Shown: piece by piece, positions 49,799 to 61,648 of the stretch
Numbering within the stretch: the first letter of the stretch is position 1
Layout: every line of letters starts with the position of its first letter
Source: Rotaria socialis
Taxonomy: Eukaryota; Rotifera; Eurotatoria; Philodinida; Philodinidae
DNA: 64,000 bases
Reading direction: 5' to 3'
Assembly: GCA_905331475.1 (NCBI GenBank)
Contig: CAJNYU010000683.1
Coordinates: 1 to 64,000 of the forward strand
Notes under the pieces: model-generated
What the model saw: only the letters and a program-made list of their open reading frames with translations
Told to the model about the DNA's origin: nothing
Databases searched by the model: none
Made by a program: the position numbers and the translations under genes

Positions 49799-50967
49799 GG
49801 AAAAAAAACAAAGAAACTAGGAAAAACAGATGATAGTTGAAAGTTCGCTGCTGTCAAATTGAAGTTTCTAATAAAAAAAAAAGAGAGGACACAAGAAAGA
49901 AAGAAAAAATAAGCAAATAATTAACAATGGTCATCTTCTCAGCCAATTGTATAGATGAAAGAAATAGATGTCGCCAGTAAACAACACTATCAATCATCAA
50001 GTGTGTGGTAGATTAATTTTAGGACGTGGTTTCATTTTTGAACGAAGACGGTGTGAGTGCCTTCATAGGAGGTGGAGCCTGTAGGCTCAATCATATATAA
50101 GTCTTTCATTATTGTTTAGTTTTCACGTATGATTGACAGTGCCAGTAATATATGACGTGCTGTTGCAAAGTTAGTTCATATTTTCTTTATCACCAATACG
50201 CACTGGAATTCGAAAAGATGTTTATTGGATTTTATAAAATTTAAATCTACAAAGAAATCAACATTGAAAAAAAGTAGCGGAAGTTGATTTCTGATCAGTT
50301 ACCCAAGGGTGCCTCGATCGAGGGGTAACGGGGATGTAACATCCCCAGTATTCGAAAAATTGTGTTGCATTGTATTAGGACCTTGTTGGAATCCGACTCC
50401 TGAAATTCGTATCGAATTCGGTTGTTGGATTTGGCCGGATGTTCACGGAATTCCAACACTAGGGATCCGTTCGTAGTTTTCTAACCCGGAATCCCAAGGG
50501 ACTTTGTAGGCTGGTCGAGTTTTATAAGATCCGATCGAATTCGGTATCGGATTCATTCACCTGGGTTCAAGTTTGTATACAATTTAGAAAAATTTCAATT
50601 CGAATATTGTTAAAGTAAATCTAGGATTTGTTGAAATACTATTTTTGTCCGGCAACATATATGTTTATTTATGAAGTAAGGACTGTGCGTCTGGGTGTGG
50701 ATCTTAGTGCATGGATAAACGCACGACTTTCGCTCATACTAGGGGGTAGAATTGTTTTTTAGATCTGATCTGACCTGCTTGAACAGTTCTTTTGATACGA
50801 GCTAACACTGAACTGTCATACCTCTGGCACACACTCACACCCAGTATAATGAAGGTTACACTGTAAAGATGAAGCTTATTCATTTATTTGCAATGCAACA
50901 AAAAACAAAATAAATCTGATTTTCACGAAAGTGATTAAAAAAATCGCTCAAACAGTTTACGATTATG
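49799..50967. other. Gap with probable transposon-derived sequence
   Basis: The part from about 50290 to 50580 is GC-richer and contains palindromic words (CCTCGATCGAGG, GGGGATGTAACATCCCC) and repeated GAATTCGG/GGAATTCC words unlike the flanks, suggesting an old insertion. No gene was recognised. The 5' side should contain the promoter of the Lines-YPEL5-UPF0489 cluster. Confidence 0.4.
50691..50838. repeat. Wider telomere-like inverted pair
   Basis: CTGGGTGTGG at 50690 and CTCACACCCAG at about 50828-50838 form a 9-10 base inverted repeat enclosing about 130 bases. G-rich precedes C-rich as in the other three pairs. It could equally be the ends of a small transposon. Confidence 0.4.
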
Positions 50968-53900
50968 TTATTCTTCTTGAATCAATGGTGGCGTTTCTAC
51001 AATAGACGTTTGAAATGATGTATGTCGATATTCAGCAATAGGCAACAGTGAACTATTTCGACTTGGTGTTCCATTTGGATGTAAAGTACTCCATGGATAG
51101 ACACGACGATGTTTTACTCGTTCACTTGCTCGATAACTTATGTTTGATAAGGGACGAATAGTTGCATTATCAGGCACAGTTAATTGGGAACCCTGCAATT
51201 GAAAACCTCGAATTTCAATCGGCATTGATTGGCTTGGATCGTGCGAATGTTGATGATGTTCATCCTGAAATTCATATTGAAATATTTACAACAAAAGCAG
51301 CAGAAAAGAAACGAATTCAATGATATACCATGTCTCTTGACAGACGAAGTTCGGTTGCTCGATTAGTTCTAATAGATGAATCAAGTAATGTGCCGCTCAT
51401 TACGCTATTTTGACTATTCCGTGTTGACGAACGCTTAAAAAAGATTTAGTTTGAAATAGAAAAACTCGTTGTAGATAATACTGACAAATGTTTGCAGTTC
51501 TCGCGGCGTATTTGTTTGATGAACAGAAACAACTGAATCTCGAAATGAATTATGTGTGATTCGCCCCATATCAGTTCTCTATCAAAAGAAAACAATAAAT
51601 ATAATATAAAAATATTCGAAAAATGAATTTTTGCTTACATGAGTCAAACGAGATTTGCTCGCTTCATCATACCATTCCTGTTGTATTGGCCGTTGAGATC
51701 GTGGTGTTTCATTGGATAGCTTCAAACAAGTAAATCCAATAAATATTTTACGCATGAATTTTTAAATTTTACTTCAAGATTAGGAACATGCTGCAATGGA
51801 ACAAGTGCTTTACTCGATCGACCTGATGTGATTGCAGCATAATCGATATTTGCCATATGTTCCTATAAGACAAATATCATAAAAGTTAATATTTCATTTT
51901 ATTTTTCCTATGAAAATCTACTGTGGCCAACGATTGATCATCATTATATTCAATGGCCAATTGATGGTTTGATTGTGGACCTTCAATGGACAATTGTGTT
52001 GACTTACCAAGATCTCTTTTTCGTTTCAGTGGTGGTAACTATTAAATAAAACTCATCCAATGAATAATAGATTGATACAACATTATTACTCTATGAACTC
52101 GTTTTCGGCGAAGTTCGTGATCCCAACCTCTTCGAAACTTTAAAAAGCAAAACAATAGAGATACTGCAAAGAAAATAATTAAGCATAAAGAAACAACTAC
52201 CGAATTGGAGTTGGATATTTTTGGATTATAAATTAAATTAACACTTCGTGTTTTACTCACAGCATTCCACTTGGGTCGATTAGCAGGGGACTAAAACAAA
52301 CAATTCAAATCAATCATATTTGTAAAATTGCTAACCTACGTTAACAGGTCGAAATTGCGATAAGAAAACAGTCGAGAAACGTAGGTCAGAAGCCATTTTC
52401 TCGTCTTCTTATGATAGGCTAATACGTTTTGTTGAGAAAAAAAGCCTTCTCTAATTCATATTCATCGTAAAAGAAAGAAATTCTCAATAGTAATCATAAG
52501 AAAATCTCGATGAAATGTCTGGTCAATGCCAAGCAACAAATATCATCTAACGTTTGAGAACTTCTATCTTGAAAAAAATAGATTATCAAATTAGGTTGTT
52601 TCACGACACTTGTAGTTAAATAAATATATACATATCGATTTAGTTTTTGACAGAAGGCGAACGAAAAGAATACTTCGAATTTTAGACGAGATTTTCATTT
52701 CAATTTATTAAGATGATGACTAGTGACGAGGAAAAAAGGTGATGGAACAGAATCCAGCGACGAACGAAGGTCAAAAAAGTTTTGTTATATTTTCTCTCTC
52801 TCTCTCTCTCGCTTTGCCTTTTCCTTCAGTTTTTGCTTTAGCATCTATACATTTACTGTAAGAAGTAAAAACTTTTTTTGTTTAGATACAATTGAAAAGG
52901 AAAGAGTGAGTTGTCAATAACAATGAAAATTACGCCTCTACTTTCATCCATCTCTTATAGGTACCTGATCTTTCTCTCTCTCTGACACATTTGCTAGCTT
53001 TGATTTCTTGTTATTCTTATATCTACACATGCAAACACTCCCTCTTTTTTCTTCTCTCTCGATTTATTTACCTACTCATATGATTGTTGATTAAAATGAG
53101 AAGTAAAACGTGTGACAAATGCGACAAGTAAAAACATGCATGAAGAAAAAAGGCCATTTATTATACATAGCAACTATATTACCTCTGCTCGTGTTTCGTT
53201 TTGTAACGTGTCATTGAAATTTTCTTCAACATAATCTTGTAATTTTGGTTTTTCTATCACACGACCAATTTTCACCGGTGTTTCAGTATGGTCCTTGATA
53301 ACATCATTCCATTTCGAATCGTAATATTGCTAAAAACAAATTACGAACAGATTCGATCATATCATTTATTTATACTTACAGCAAAAAGTGCTCTCTTTTC
53401 TGTTAGTCGAGGTAGATTCATTGCCGACCAGTACTTTAGGTTTTGTTGGGTACCCCAATTTAATGAATGAGTTATTTTTAGTTTTGATTCACTATTCCAA
53501 TGAATTGCTTGATGGAAAATCTTAAAGAATCATAGAAAAGAATTTAATATTTGATCGATTTATAATTTACTTTAACTTCAGATTGTTTTGGTTGATAATC
53601 TTTGTTTTTCCATATTAAATCTTTTAATTTAGATTTTTTGCCCCATACAAGTTTTCTGTGAAAAATCTAAAGGAAAAATTTGCACACTATTCATTAAATC
53701 TAATAAATCAATGCTTACTAGTTTAGGATTTTGTTTGTAATCGAACGATAAGTCATCGGTAGAATTTTGCTGGATATCGGATATTAATGGTTGACCATTG
53801 AAATTTATATCGAAAATCTAATTTAATAAAAAAGCAATTAATATTTTTACTTCTAGTGCATCATCGTAGAATCCAATCGCCACTTCAAATCGATTATAAT

Positions 53901-56900
53901 ACTTAGAAGAGAAGATCAATAAAACCTTTTCTTAAATGAACACATGGCCTTGTGATCAATTGAAGAATGCCTACAGGCACAATTCTTTGACGATGAATAT
54001 GTTGCTGAGACGATTATTTGAAAGAAATAGAAGAAAAAAAAATCTCTGTGTTTGTTCGCTACCTAAAGATACATGACAAAAAGATGTCTGTTAGCAGATT
54101 TCTTAGTCTGTTGTTGTATCAAGAAAAAGATTAGGATGAGAGTAAGGAACGAAAGCCAATGTAATCTATAGCTTTTAAACTCTCTATGTCAACTAGCTAA
54201 CTGTAATAGTATGTATAGGTTTAAAAAAAGATTAATTGAATACTATCAGATTAGGTAAAGAAGATCAGCAGTCGTTAATAGTTCGTCTAGGGCCATTCCG
54301 TGGATGTTAGTATTGCAGTTTGAGTCAGTGAACTTTCGGATACGCATAGGCCCTCAACTGTAGCAATAGTTGATTAGTATTTGGTATATACATACAGTGA
54401 AACCTCTCTAAGATGAACAATCGTTATTATCTACTGTATATACTTCTTTATTTATCTTGTAACAAAGGAAAAGACTATTTTATTGATTTGAACTATTAAA
54501 CATCTATTCAGTTTTAAACAAAAAAAATGAACAAAGTTGTCATCTATTTATTTACATCTAATCATTTTTTATGAAAAAAGTCTTTAATGGTTGCTTGCTT
54601 GACTCCTTTTAAGTCGATGAAAAGTTGAGTAAGTTGTGAATCTAATTGAGAAATCAGTGAATGTAATTGTGGTTATTCTCTCACACAGAATCGATTCACT
54701 CATCGCGGACTATTCATTTTCATTGTTCTATTTGTGTCATACATACGACAAAGTTTGATATGACGAATTGACCGGCCAAATTTTATTTATCATTGTTTTA
54801 TTATGTGCAATCTATTTTTTCATCTACTTATTTCATACACGAAAGCGTAATTGGTCAGTGTATGTTCACTATAGAGAGGTGTTTTTCTACAGAAATGACT
54901 GAAAAAGTGTTCAATGTTCAGAGTTGGGAGATGCTCGTCTTGTAGAGGTACGTTTACAGCAGAAATCGATCGGGGTTTCCGAAACATCTGTTCAAATGGG
55001 AGGTGTTCATTAATAGAGGTTTCACTGTATATATTATCTAAAACCTCGCTTACTATTTTATTTAATAACGGACTGATTGTATTCAGCTGTTTGAATTATC
55101 GAAACAAAACGAAAAGATTTATATAACATTCGAGTTTGTTATGTAAATCAAATATTAACCCATTGATTTATCATTCGAGAGTACCATAACAAAGTCATGG
55201 AATCTCATCAGTGTATGCTAGAATTTTTACTTTAACTGATGCAAAATCTTGTTTTCAGATCCTACAACGCTGAATAGTAAATTTTACGTTCATGTAACCG
55301 CAAAAATACCTTATCGAACATTCATTTTCTCGTCTATTATTATTAGTCTCCATTGTTGTTTATATTTTCGCTTCATGTCTGACTGCTTCTTTGTTTTTCT
55401 TTTGATAATTACTTCTTTTTTTATCATACGAAATAGTCTTGATGTAATGTAACAACATTCGATTCAAATTTAAACCTCTCTTATATGCAAAAAAAAAAAT
55501 ATAAAACCATTTACTTAAATCAGTAAGCATTTTCAGTGATAACAGATAAAAAAAATGAGTAGCCTATTACCTCAACGTCCAACAGACATCATATCAATGC
55601 AATGAATTTACCTTCGTTTCGAGTTCAGATTCTTCTTGATGAATATATAATCCTTCGTTAACAGGCACATGTTTTACTGAAACCCTTTCCGTGAAAATTG
55701 GACGACGTGGACTCACTTTTATAAGTTCAGCTAGTCTAGATTCACTGTGCCATTTAGGTTTTTTATTAAAAATCTAAATATTTTGAAATTTGATTTTAAA
55801 ACGAGAAATATTTGAATATTTACTTTAACAGAACTTTGCTGTGGCTTATGCTGAATATTTTCCAATGAATATGATCTAATCTTTGACTTTCTATTCCATT
55901 TGAGTTTTTCAGAAAAAATCTTTGGTCTTCCACCGCCTAGTGGCCAAAGTCGTCCCAATACTTCTGGTGACGTTTCCTAGAAAAAAAAGTGCAAAACGAA
56001 ATATTTTATATTTTATGCAATTACTTTGAATTGAACAATTTCTTTCTCAGGTTGACTTTTGACTTTCTTCAATCTATTGTCTTTGCTATCCATGTGATAA
56101 TCAGAAGAAATTTTTTTACGTAAGTTTTTCCTTGGTAAAGTTAATATTTTGTTTGGTTGATATTCAAAATTACCAAATGAATTGACACGTGATGGTACAT
56201 ATGAATATTTATCATTAACTGAATGCTAAATTAAAGAATTTTATTTAAAGACTAAGAAAAGAAATTGTTTTTTTTTACAAACATTTTTTGTTAAAATAGC
56301 ATTAATACGTTCACGCCAATGTTTTAAAGAATTGTCTTCTTTCATTTGGAAAGTAGAAGTACTATCAGCATACGAAACATGATGTTGTTGTTTTGATTTT
56401 CGTTTTGTATTTACCCAAGATAAATCTTCTGTCTAAAATGATAGAAAATATTTTCATGCTTTGTCGTGTTTGGAACATACCTACATGTGTTTGTGGATTT
56501 TCATCATGAGTAGAATTATTTTGCTGAGATTTTGGTCCACGTACTAAAAGGGATAATTTCGAACGTCGTTGACTTGCAGTAATTAATGGTAATTGTTCTG
56601 TTATAAATACTGGAGGAGATAGATCTTTGTCTTCATGTTTCGATTGATCTTCAATACCTAATTTTGACTCTAATGGCGCTGATGCTGATTTTTCCGATTG
56701 ATTGTTTGTATAATCAGGAGATATTGGTTGTCTAAAAGTATCTTCTCGTCCAATGGATGTTAATTTAGCATCGGATACATCACTGTGTGGCGGAGAAATA
56801 TATGGTAAATGTAAATTGTTATTATCATCATCGTCGTCAGTTTTCTTTGTTTCCACGGTTAATGGTGAAACTGATTTTAATCGATTATGGTCCTGTTTGT

Positions 56901-57899
56901 GCATTGATGATGTTATTGATTGTGTATGATGTTTTTGCTCATGTATTGATGTTGATGGTGAATGCATATGGTGATTTTGTTTATTTACTGGTGATGATGT
57001 TGAATGACTATAGTGATTTGGCTTATGTATTGATGAAGATGGTGGCGAAGGACTATGATGAACTAGTTCATTTGGATGTTGGTCTGATGGCAATGGCGGA
57101 TGGATATCGTCATCTTGTTTATTAACCGATGATGATGGTGGTGGATGAGTGTGTTGGTCTTGTTCGTGTATTGGCGATGACGGTGAAGGGATATGATCGA
57201 TAAATTCATCTTGATTTTGACTTCTTGCTAATTCACGTTCCAGTAGTTCATTATTTGTTTCATGTTGATTTGCTTGTGATAATATCAAATCTATTGGAGA
57301 ACCAGATTCTTCATGTTCTGTATTTGGCTGTTGAGAAGATATCACTTGAGTATTATCTATTGTTGAATTATCGAAATCTATAATATCATCTGGTGTGAAA
57401 AGTATATTTTGATCGATTGAAGAAATTGAATTTCTTCTTTCAGGTGATGCTGTCCTTGACGTAGATACTGGAATATTATTTGGGTCGGGCGAAGTAAGCG
57501 GAACAGGAATAGCTGAATTACGACGTGATTTAATCGATGTTTGTTGTTGATCATCAAGGTCATTTTCTGTTTGTATGGTTGTTGTTTCATCATGATCAAT
57601 AAAAGATATATACGATTGTTCTCGAGAAAGAAGATCATTAAATTGCTTTCGAGATGAATGATGCAGAGAAGCAGATCGTTGTCGACTTGAATTAGATTGC
57701 TTACTGATTGGCCTTGATCGTTCATCAGTAGGTGTAGCATTTTTCGAATAAATTCTATTTGTAGTTTTTTGTTCAGATATTGATAGAGACGAACGAAGAT
57801 TAGTAGGTAAATCATCGAATGGATTATCGTCGGATGATTCGTTTTCATTCATATCTAATGATGTTGCTAATGCATGCTGTTGATGCTTGTCGCTGCTAC

Positions 57900-57930
<31 letters not shown>

Positions 57931-59478
57931 TCTCTCAAACTTAGTTTGTGTGTTGTCAGCGATTGAAATTGGAAGCATTTTCATTGAAGGTGATGCTGAA
58001 ATCGCAGTAACACTCTGTTTCGTCGATGCATCGATTTTTTTCTTTTCTGTTTCTTCTAAATAAAGATTATTATTTTCAATGTGTTGTTTTTGTGATGCAT
58101 GAGGATTTAATAATGATGTTTGAGATTGTCTCATTAAAACATTACTTCTATTATCTTCGGACATGAGTTCTGATTCAGTTGGTGGAGCAAAATTATAGGG
58201 ATCAATCGATATAAGATCTTCTTCGCCTTCGAATTCATTGCCAAAATCACTAAAAAAATAATTCATATGATTATTATTATTATTATCAGGATTTTTCGTT
58301 GTTTGCGAAGAGAGAGAAAGTGTGTCTTGAGTTCTTATTGATAGACGAGAATGTCTCATCGGTTTAGAAAGTATAGTATTCGCTAAATTTGTATCTATTG
58401 CATGCGGTGATTCTTCAATATTGACTGTTTGTGGCTCGGATGGAACTTCAATTTTTAATTCGGGTGCTGTTTGTATAAGTGATTGAAAATCTTGAATATT
58501 CAATTTTCCAACCGATGTTAATTCACGTAAGGATGTGACAGTTGAAGGTCGAACAGTATTTGTATCGATTAGATTTTTTTCATCGAGTTCTTCTGTTGAT
58601 TCATTCATTCTCGTGTCCTCATTATCAACATATTCTGGAACTGATATTAATGCACGATTTTGTGATAAATTTGACTGTTCACGAAGAAATTGATCGAGAG
58701 TAAATGTTTCATGAAAATCAAATTGAGATATTTCATCATAAGTTGATTTAAGATCTTCATTTTCTGGATCATTATCATCAATTTCAATTTCTTCTACTTC
58801 AGGTCCATAATGATATTGACCGACGAATGAATCTGTAATGAAATTCATCATTAATTTTGGCGTTGAAACTTGCGATGTTTTCGACATTTCACTTGATATA
58901 CGTGGAACAACTTGATAAACTTTTTTTTGTTTGTTCGGCCAATTTTTACTCTCGACATTTGGTGAAGGAGTACTTTTATGAGCAGATGTTGGCTGTGTAT
59001 TCACAAGAGGCGTAAGACGAGGTGGAATATGATGCGAAATTGAAGGTCGTTTTTTTAATGAAGATAGTTCTTGATCAATTTCGCTCATATTGTGTTGAAT
59101 ACCTTGCAGTATACGTTCACGCATAACACTGGCTCTAGCCATACGTTCATTATTAATGGATGCTTGTCGACTTATATTCGATGGTTGACGTACTAATGGA
59201 AGAGACGTTACAGCAGACTGACGATATACAGGAGGTGCTATATCATGAAATGCTGATATTGGTTCACCTAGATCAGCAACTGTTGTCGATGATTGAGAAT
59301 GATACGGAGAACGTGGCGACGAATACGTAGGAATCTGTGTCATATTCGAATAAATATTTTGTTTAGTACGTAAACGACGATCATAGTATTGATAATGAGT
59401 ATTTCTCGCAGATGTTTTACTCGACGGAGGTAAAAAAGAATAGTGTCTAAAATCGTTATTTTGTGTATGACGACGCAT
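50968..59478 (-). CDS. Large tau/MAP2/MAP4-like microtubule-binding protein
   Basis: Eighteen minus-strand exons: 59478-56485, 56432-56283, 56225-56025, 55976-55824, 55773-55612, 53901-53851, 53817-53719, 53666-53571, 53520-53380, 53329-53183, 52290-52201, 52137-52090, 52038-51922, 51862-51773, 51719-51639, 51578-51486, 51433-51329 and 51264-50968. Every exon is a whole number of codons, giving about 1704 residues. Exon 1 (998 codons) is disordered, Ser/Asn/Pro-rich and carries repeated HxxSPSSS-type motifs, like tau/MAP projection domains. Exons 3-11 carry tau-type repeats: SKIRSYSLENIQHKP then SSVKIF, SRVNSFGNFEYQP, SKLKDLIWKNKDYQP then SEVKIF, and SKTRSVNLIYNP. The consensus is SKxxSxxNxxYxPxxxxVKI. 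The C-terminal exons are basic and unrecognised. The small exon 53901-53851 is the least certain. Confidence 0.75.
52291..53182. other. 0.9-kb intron of the tau-like gene
   Basis: Contains a (TC)n tract at about 52794-52810 and pyrimidine-rich stretches. No coding sequence was recognised. Confidence 0.4.
54395..55027. mobile_element. Pogo/Tigger-like MITE in an intron
   Basis: Ends CAGTGAAACCTCTCTA at 54395 and TAGAGGTTTCACTG ending at 55027 are inverted repeats flanked by TA on both sides (54393-54394, 55028-55029). CAGTGAAACCTCT is a familiar pogo/Tigger-type terminus. Related GAGAGGTG and TGTAGAGGTACG words occur internally at about 54872 and 54940. No transposase. It accounts for most of the 1.7-kb intron 53902-55611. 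Confidence 0.75.
57899..57931. repeat. (ATT)n repeat encoding an asparagine run
   Basis: Tandem ATT units on the plus strand translate as about ten Asn in exon 1 of the tau-like gene. It falls in the same region where the truncated paralog carries a Gln run, so both copies are unstable here. Confidence 0.8.
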
Positions 59479-61648
59479 ACCAATTGTTTTGTTTTAAAGA
59501 CTGAATATAAAAAAAACAAGAAAAATCGTTAATTCTGTTTTTAACTAAATTTTTATACATGCAGTAAATAAGTCCTGTTTTTTTTTCGCTTTTTTTTCTT
59601 CGTCTTCGACTACAAAGCATTTAATGAATAAACAAAGCAGCTTTTACGGCACTTGTCTTTCATTCCTTATTCACCAATGCATGAGTATAATAGAAAAATT
59701 TTCGAACATGTAGAACATTGAATGACGTGAAATAGAGTTGAATAAATTTTCTTTATTCGTGCATTTACAAATGTATGCTATTAAAAGGATTTGTTAAGTA
59801 TTTTATTTTACTGCATTATCCTTTTTAATGGATCTTAGCGGAATAGTTTACCTTAGATACATAAAAAACAGCGGAGTCATACAAAAGTGGATTTCAATCC
59901 TGAATATATAAAATATTGATCTGGTCTGTTTGAAAATGAAACCGAATATTCGTGTTAAAAATTTAAGTGAAAATTGAAAAAAGAACAAAAATATTTTTCG
60001 AGTTTATGAGTGAGGAAAATTTCTTCGCATTTTTACTAAATTTGAAATCATTATGATATTAATCAGCAAATGCAAATATTAAGAATATGAATTTTTCTCT
60101 ATCAAGTGCAGTTCAATTATTCTCAAGAAAACAGCGAATCGAATCGTGAAATTTATTTTTCCATATAAATACCTATTTCTCTCTCTCTCTCTCTCATGTA
60201 TTATTTGTAAGAGCAAAGAAAGTACTACAAATTAATGTAATTTTCAGGCAATTTAAATACGAATTTTTTTTTGTTTTTATAAAAATGTGTTCGATCAACC
60301 GACTCCAATTATTCTGTAATAGTAAATCGGTTAGTTTCAAACGGTTGGTTTAAGGCAGAACTTGATAGCAGCTGGGTTTTTTTTTCTCCATTGAAAATCA
60401 CTAGTACAATGATAATGAGAAACTGCACTTATTCAACTAATGACGATACGTTTTAGGATTGTCTTGTCACGCCACTAAACATCACTGTAATGAGTTGTAT
60501 GGTATAAAATGCTGCCTTATTATTTAAATTTGATAAAATTAAATTAGTTCGAACAATATTGATTACAATGAAGCATGATGCAACGATATTTTCAAGTATG
60601 GTACAGGACAATACTCATCAGCAAGTCCTCTCAGATAGTTTCTATGATTCAATAATCAAGACTTCTTTTTCATAGTCAAATAATCGAATTTGCTAAACAT
60701 TTAGAACAATTATATTGATTATCTTTTAGATATTCTCTTGTATGAAAGTATCTAGTTGTAGATCTATTTCATTTCATTTGAAAAGCCATCAAAATATAAT
60801 ATTGAGAGATTTTCTGTAAAATAGTGTAAAAACTTGATGTAAATGTTTCGTAGTTTATCTGTTCTAAGCAGGCGTTTATTAAAGGAAAATCTATAAATCA
60901 TTAGACAATTAATCATTTCGTTCGTTTGTTGACGCTCAGCAGTTGATTCGATGTTGACAATGTTCAGTCACCAGCCAATGAACAATTCTAATCGAATGTA
61001 ATCATATCAGACGTGAATTGCATGAAATAATTAACATTATCTTATACTCTATGTTGATGTATTTTATGATAAAGAACTAAAAAGTGTGAGGAACTAAAAT
61101 ATGTAAATTATTGTTGATCATCGAGAATATCTCAGATTTTATCTTCTCGAAAAAAAAACAAGGACTACACTTTCGAACTGATTATTGTTTTGAGATTATC
61201 TAAAAATGACTCGGTTTTATTTATCAATCATAAGTCGATCGAAGTAATTTATTTCTTAGGTTCAATTGTTGTTGGGCTTGATTTGAATAGGAGAGAGCAT
61301 TTGTTATATCTCCATGAATCCCACAGATTTTACGTTACTCTAATACTAGTGAAAATAAAGATACCATCAATTTATGTTTACCGTTATTATTTTTTTTAAG
61401 AACAAGATGATGACCCACAATTAGAATGAATTTCAGTTTTTTTTGTTTTGCTATTAATACAGCGCAAGATATTCATTTTCGATTAATCATTAGAATAAGT
61501 GGCTTTTTTAAATTAAGTGTCACTTGCCGAAATTACAGATATCACGTTTTATTTTGTTAACTACTCGGCTCTGCTATTAATTGAAAACCGGCTGAATAAT
61601 TATTTAATCTATTTATTTTTGGCGAGTATTCATAGTTACATATTTTGT
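59479..61648. other. Spacer between the tau-like gene and its partial copy
   Basis: No gene recognised. It contains a (TC)n tract at 60178-60195. The first about 200 bases upstream of 59478 share short words with the sequence upstream of 63229 (for example CTTTTAC-GCAC/GC-TT and TCATTC/TCAATT), hinting that the promoter was included in the duplication. Confidence 0.4.

Noticed and set aside
52140..52200. A hydrophobic segment (SVVVSLCLIIFFAVSLLFCF) that looks like a membrane anchor in the tau-like gene
   Set aside because: It is translated from a 63-base phase-0 intron with donor GTAGTT and acceptor TTTTTAAAG. Removing it joins two basic exons in frame.
52255..52261. GTGAGT as a donor ending the exon after KWNA
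   Set aside because: The continuation VSKTRSVNLIYNP matches the tau-type repeat pattern, so the sequence past this GTGAGT is coding.
56787..57125. Plus-strand open frame inside the tau-like first exon
   Set aside because: Antisense shadow of the low-complexity His/Ser-rich coding region on the minus strand.
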